Shown here piece by piece: positions 61,140-64,000 of a DNA stretch of 64,000 nucleotides. Each line of letters starts with the position of its first letter. The stretch's first letter is position 1. A program made the position numbers and the translations under genes. Source of the stretch: JBOGEN01 sp050743265 (GTDB taxonomy: Bacteria; Actinomycetota; Actinomycetes; JBOGEN01); assembly GCA_050743265.1 (NCBI GenBank), contig JBOGEN010000225.1, forward strand, positions 1 to 64,000. Reading direction: 5' to 3'. The notes below the pieces were generated by a model. The model saw only the letters and a program-made list of their open reading frames with translations, was not told the origin of the DNA and searched no databases.

Positions 61140-61206
61140 GCTCGACCACTGACACGCGCTCGACCACTGACACCCGCTCGACCGCTGAGACCCGTTCGAC
61201 CGTCCA
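61140..61206 (+). repeat. 18-bp tandem repeat before cimA
   Basis: Three near-identical copies of GCTCGACCACTGACACSC start at 61140, 61158 and 61176, with a decayed fourth at 61194. Function unknown. Confidence 0.75.
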
Positions 61207-61228
61207 GGAAAGGCCCCGGAGCCCTCCC

Positions 61229-62860
61229 ATGACCGACACGACGCTGCGCCAGCCCCCGCTGGGGCCCGACGGCGCACCGACCGACGCCTTCCACGTCTAC
61301 GACACGACCCTGCGCGACGGGACGCAGGGCGAGGGCATGACGCTCTCGGTGACCGACAAGCTCACCGTGGCCCGTCACCTGGACGATCTCGGCGTCGGCT
61401 TCATCGAGGGTGGGTGGCCGGGCGCGCTCCCCAAGGACACCGAGTTCTTCCGCCGGGCACAGACCGAGCTCGACCTGCGCCACGCGACGCTGACGGCGTT
61501 CGGCGCGACCCGACGTCCCGGGGTCAAGGCCGCGGACGACCCCCAGGTCGCGGCGCTGCGTGAGGCGGTCACCCCGGCGGTCTGCCTCGTCGCGAAGGCG
61601 CACGAGCGTCACGTACGGACGGCCCTGCGGACGACGCTCGAGGAGAACCTCGCGATGGTGGCCGACACCGTGACCCACCTGCGCGAGGAGGGGCGTCGAG
61701 TGTTCCTCGACGCCGAGCACTTCTTCGACGGGTACGCCGCGAACCCCGCGTACGCCGTGGAGGTCGTACGCGTGGCGGCCGAGGCCGGTGCCGCCGTCGT
61801 CGTGCTCTGCGACACGAACGGCGGCATGCTGCCCGGGCAGCTCGCCGATGTGGTCCACGAGGTGCTCGGCGCCTCCGGTGCCCGACTTGGCGCGCACTGC
61901 CACGACGACGCCGCCTGCGCCGTGGCGAACACGCTCGCCGCCGTGGACGCCGGGGCCTCCCACGTCCAGGGCACCGCGAACGGGTACGGCGAGCGCTGCG
62001 GCAACGCGAACCTGTTCAGCGTCGTGGCGAACCTCGAGCTGAAGAAGGAGCGTGCGGTCCTGCCCGCGGGCCGGCTGGCCGAGATGGGGCGGATCAGCCA
62101 TGCCGTCGCCGAGGTGGCCAACGTCGCCCCGAACCCGAGCCAGCCGTACGTGGGGGCCTCGGCCTTCGCGCACAAGGCGGGCCTGCACGCGTCCGCGGTG
62201 AAGGTGGCGCCCGAGCTCTACCAGCACACGGACCCGGAGCTCGTCGGCAACGACATGCGCATGCTCGTGTCCGAGATGGCCGGTCGCGCGAGCGTCGAGC
62301 TCAAGGGGCGCGAGCTCGGGTACGACCTCCAGGGCAACCGTGCGGCGCTCGGTGAGGTCGTGGAGCGGGTCAAGGACCTCGAGTCCCGGGGCTGGTCGTT
62401 CGAGGCGGCGGACGCGTCGTTCGAGCTGCTGCTGCGGGACACGCTGGACGGGGAGACCCGACGCCACTTCACGCTCGAGTCATGGCGGACCATCGTCGAG
62501 CGACGCGCCGACGGTGCCCTGGACTCGGAGGCGACGGTCAAGCTCGTCGCCAAGGGAGAGCGCATCGTCGCCACGGGCGAGGGGAACGGCCCCGTCAACG
62601 CGCTGGACACGGCCCTGCGCACCGCGCTGGAGCGGCTCTACCCGGAGCTCGCCACGCTCGAGCTCGTCGACTACAAGGTCCGGATCCTGCCCGGCGGCCA
62701 CGGGACGGACGCGGTGACCCGCGTCCTCGTCGAGACCGGGGACGGCGAGACCGAGTGGTCGACCGTCGGCGTCCACGAGAACGTGATCGAGGCGTCCTGG
62801 CGGGCGTTGGCGGACGCGGTCACGTACGGCCTGCTGCGAGCGGGACGCGAGCCGGGCTGA
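61229..62860 (+). CDS. cimA: (R)-citramalate synthase
   Basis: Condenses acetyl-CoA and pyruvate to citramalate, giving isoleucine without threonine. The 543-residue DRE-TIM protein has VYDTTLRDGTQGEGMTLSV, FIEGGWPGALPKDTEFF (the GGWPG variant typical of citramalate synthase rather than LeuA's AGFP), FLDAEHFFDGY, LCDTNGGMLPG, AHCHDDAACAVANTL, GTANGYGERCGNANL, and a C-terminal regulatory domain with YKVRILPGGHGTDAVTRV. ATG 61229 follows GGAG. Threonine deaminase is not seen here; with the leader peptide, this suggests that the citramalate route supplies isoleucine. The function is assigned on family grounds. Confidence 0.93.
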   Translation: MTDTTLRQPPLGPDGAPTDAFHVYDTTLRDGTQGEGMTLSVTDKLTVARHLDDLGVGFIEGGWPGALPKDTEFFRRAQTELDLRHATLTAFGATRRPGVKAADDPQVAALREAVTPAVCLVAKAHERHVRTALRTTLEENLAMVADTVTHLREEGRRVFLDAEHFFDGYAANPAYAVEVVRVAAEAGAAVVVLCDTNGGMLPGQLADVVHEVLGASGARLGAHCHDDAACAVANTLAAVDAGASHVQGTANGYGERCGNANLFSVVANLELKKERAVLPAGRLAEMGRISHAVAEVANVAPNPSQPYVGASAFAHKAGLHASAVKVAPELYQHTDPELVGNDMRMLVSEMAGRASVELKGRELGYDLQGNRAALGEVVERVKDLESRGWSFEAADASFELLLRDTLDGETRRHFTLESWRTIVERRADGALDSEATVKLVAKGERIVATGEGNGPVNALDTALRTALERLYPELATLELVDYKVRILPGGHGTDAVTRVLVETGDGETEWSTVGVHENVIEASWRALADAVTYGLLRAGREPG

Positions 62861-62896
62861 GGGGCGGTCCGTACCGGGCCGGGTAGCCTCGGCGGG

Positions 62897-63676
62897 GTGC
62901 GCATCGCGAGGTTCTCGACAGGAGACGACCCCCGGTACGGGGTGGTCGAGCAGGACGGGGACGACGAGGTGGTCGCCGTCGTCGAGGGTGACCCGCTCTA
63001 CCGTCCGGTGACGTTCACGGGGGAGCGGGTGCGGCTGGCCGACGTGCGGCTGCTGGCGCCCGTGATCCCGCGCAGCAAGGTCGTCGGCATCGGCCGCAAC
63101 TACGCCGACCACGCGGCCGAGACGGGCGACGAGCCTCCCGAGGAGCCGCAGCTCTTCCTCAAGCCGAACACCGCGGTGGTGGGCCCGGGTGACCCGGTGG
63201 CGTACCCGCGCCAGTCCTCCGAGGTAAACCCCGAGGCCGAGCTGGCCGTCGTCATCGGGCGCATCTGCCGGGACGTGCCCAAGGAGCTGGCCCTGCACGT
63301 GGTCTTCGGCTACACCTGCGGCAACGACGTCACCGCCAAAGACCTCCAGCGTGCGGACGGGCACCGCTCGCGCGCGAAGAGCTTCGACACGTTCTGCCCG
63401 CTGGGTCCCTGGATCGAGACCCACCTCGACGTCCGCGACCTCGCCGTCACCGCGACGGTGAACGGGGAGAAGCGCCAGGACGGCCGGACCTCGCAGATGA
63501 TCCACGACGTGCCCACCGTGATCGCGCACGTCTCGTCCGTCATGACGCTCCTGCCCGGTGACGTGATCCTCACCGGCACTCCGGCCGGGGTGGGCCCGGT
63601 GGCAGTGGGGGACGAGGTCTCCGTCACCGTCGAGGGCGTCGGCACGCTCACCAACCGGATGGTCTCTCGTGACTGA
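62897..63676 (+). CDS. Fumarylacetoacetate hydrolase family protein
   Basis: A 259-residue hydrolase/decarboxylase of the FAH superfamily. The metal site is visible as [12 protein letters not shown] (Glu) with the earlier [14 protein letters not shown], and [14 protein letters not shown] (Asp), with [13 protein letters not shown] and [16 protein letters not shown]. These proteins act on acylpyruvates, oxaloacetate or carboxymethyl-hydroxymuconate; the substrate here is unknown. GTG 62897 starts 36 bases after cimA. It overlaps gltX by eight bases, so the two are translationally coupled, as in many actinobacteria. Confidence 0.88.
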   Translation: MRIARFSTGDDPRYGVVEQDGDDEVVAVVEGDPLYRPVTFTGERVRLADVRLLAPVIPRSKVVGIGRNYADHAAETGDEPPEEPQLFLKPNTAVVGPGDPVAYPRQSSEVNPEAELAVVIGRICRDVPKELALHVVFGYTCGNDVTAKDLQRADGHRSRAKSFDTFCPLGPWIETHLDVRDLAVTATVNGEKRQDGRTSQMIHDVPTVIAHVSSVMTLLPGDVILTGTPAGVGPVAVGDEVSVTVEGVGTLTNRMVSRD

Positions 63677-64000
63677 CGGAACCGTGACCGAGGGCGGCAG
63701 CCGTCCCGTGCGGGTGCGGTTCGCGCCGTCCCCGAGCGGCGACCTACACGTCGGCAACATCAGGACCGCCCTCTACAACTGGGCCTTCGTCCGCCACAAC
63801 CGCGGCACGTTCGTGTTCCGGGTCGAGGACACCGACCGCACCAGGGTCACCGAGGAGCACATCAACGGGGCCGCGGACACCCTGCGCTGGCTCGGGCTCG
63901 ACTGGGACGAGGGCCCGGAGATGGGCGGCCCCTGCGCGCCGTACCGACAGAGCGAGCGGCTCGAGCTGTACGCCCGGTGGGCCCAGCGGTTCCTGGACGA
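63669..64000 (+). CDS. gltX: Glutamyl-tRNA synthetase (5' part)
   Basis: Charges tRNA-Glu, and in organisms with GatCAB often also mischarges tRNA-Gln, which links it to gatCAB in this window. The 110 visible codons contain [20 protein letters not shown], where HVGN is the class I HIGH motif, [23 protein letters not shown] split across two conserved blocks, and [14 protein letters not shown] 63669 overlaps the upstream stop by eight bases. The gene runs beyond the window. Confidence 0.92.
   Translation, partial: MTDGTVTEGGSRPVRVRFAPSPSGDLHVGNIRTALYNWAFVRHNRGTFVFRVEDTDRTRVTEEHINGAADTLRWLGLDWDEGPEMGGPCAPYRQSERLELYARWAQRFLD

Larger units (their letters stand above)
60863..61228. other. cimA leader region
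   Basis: About 365 bases between ilvE and cimA. It holds the cimA leader peptide, an intrinsic terminator with a T-tract, and an 18-base tandem repeat, described separately. Confidence 0.6.

Overview
This 64 kb stretch is very GC-rich and has short intergenic gaps, many GTG starts and GTGA/ATGA stop-start overlaps. Together with gatCAB, ligA, mnmA and the ilv-leu block, this points to an actinomycete, perhaps Micrococcales-like (the family is a guess). No tRNA, rRNA, CRISPR array or complete insertion sequence was recognised by eye.

Positions 1-31000 form an oxalate/formate/glyoxylate island. It opens with moeA (molybdenum cofactor, reverse strand, cut by the window edge) and a PanE2-like reductase. 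Next comes a NAD-type formate dehydrogenase in three pieces: a catalytic subunit with an in-frame UGA followed by a SECIS-like hairpin (selenocysteine), a NuoE-NuoF fusion, and a separate iron-sulfur protein that carries the 4Fe-4S domain normally found at the N-terminus of the catalytic chain. fdhD follows. A reverse-strand operon (15569 down to 8336) encodes a SucCD-type CoA ligase, hydroxypyruvate isomerase, tartronate semialdehyde reductase, a glyoxylate-carboligase-like enzyme and an aldehyde dehydrogenase. Divergent from it is an OxlT-like transporter, then a decayed acetamidase/formamidase, a permease, an oxalyl-CoA-decarboxylase-like ThDP enzyme, formyl-CoA transferase and a fused NDP-forming acyl-CoA ligase. 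The likely logic is: oxalate is taken up and activated to oxalyl-CoA; part is decarboxylated to formyl-CoA and formate, which formate dehydrogenase oxidises for NADH; part is reduced to glyoxylate and assimilated through tartronate semialdehyde to glycerate. A motif resembling TAT-C-CAGTA recurs at five promoters, so the island looks like one regulon; the FadR-type GntR gene at 30.1-30.9 kb is the obvious candidate regulator.

Positions 24600-30070 are the least familiar part: two paralogous Nramp-fold transporters without the usual metal-binding motifs, a small membrane protein and a phosphonoacetate-hydrolase-like metalloenzyme, with a strong inverted repeat and a possible 41-codon gene between them.

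Positions 31000-64000 are core genome: etfBA, a cysteine desulfurase, mnmA, a MetE-like protein, ligA, an MMPL transporter, gatCAB, a membrane GGDEF/EAL protein, a lipoprotein sugar dehydrogenase, a 2-hydroxyacid dehydrogenase, and then branched-chain amino acid and serine synthesis (ilvD, ilvBNC, serA, leuA, leuB, ilvE, cimA), a fumarylacetoacetate-hydrolase-family protein and the start of gltX. Three short leader peptides rich in Ile/Leu/Val codons, each with a hairpin, precede ilvB, leuA and cimA and suggest ribosome-mediated attenuation.
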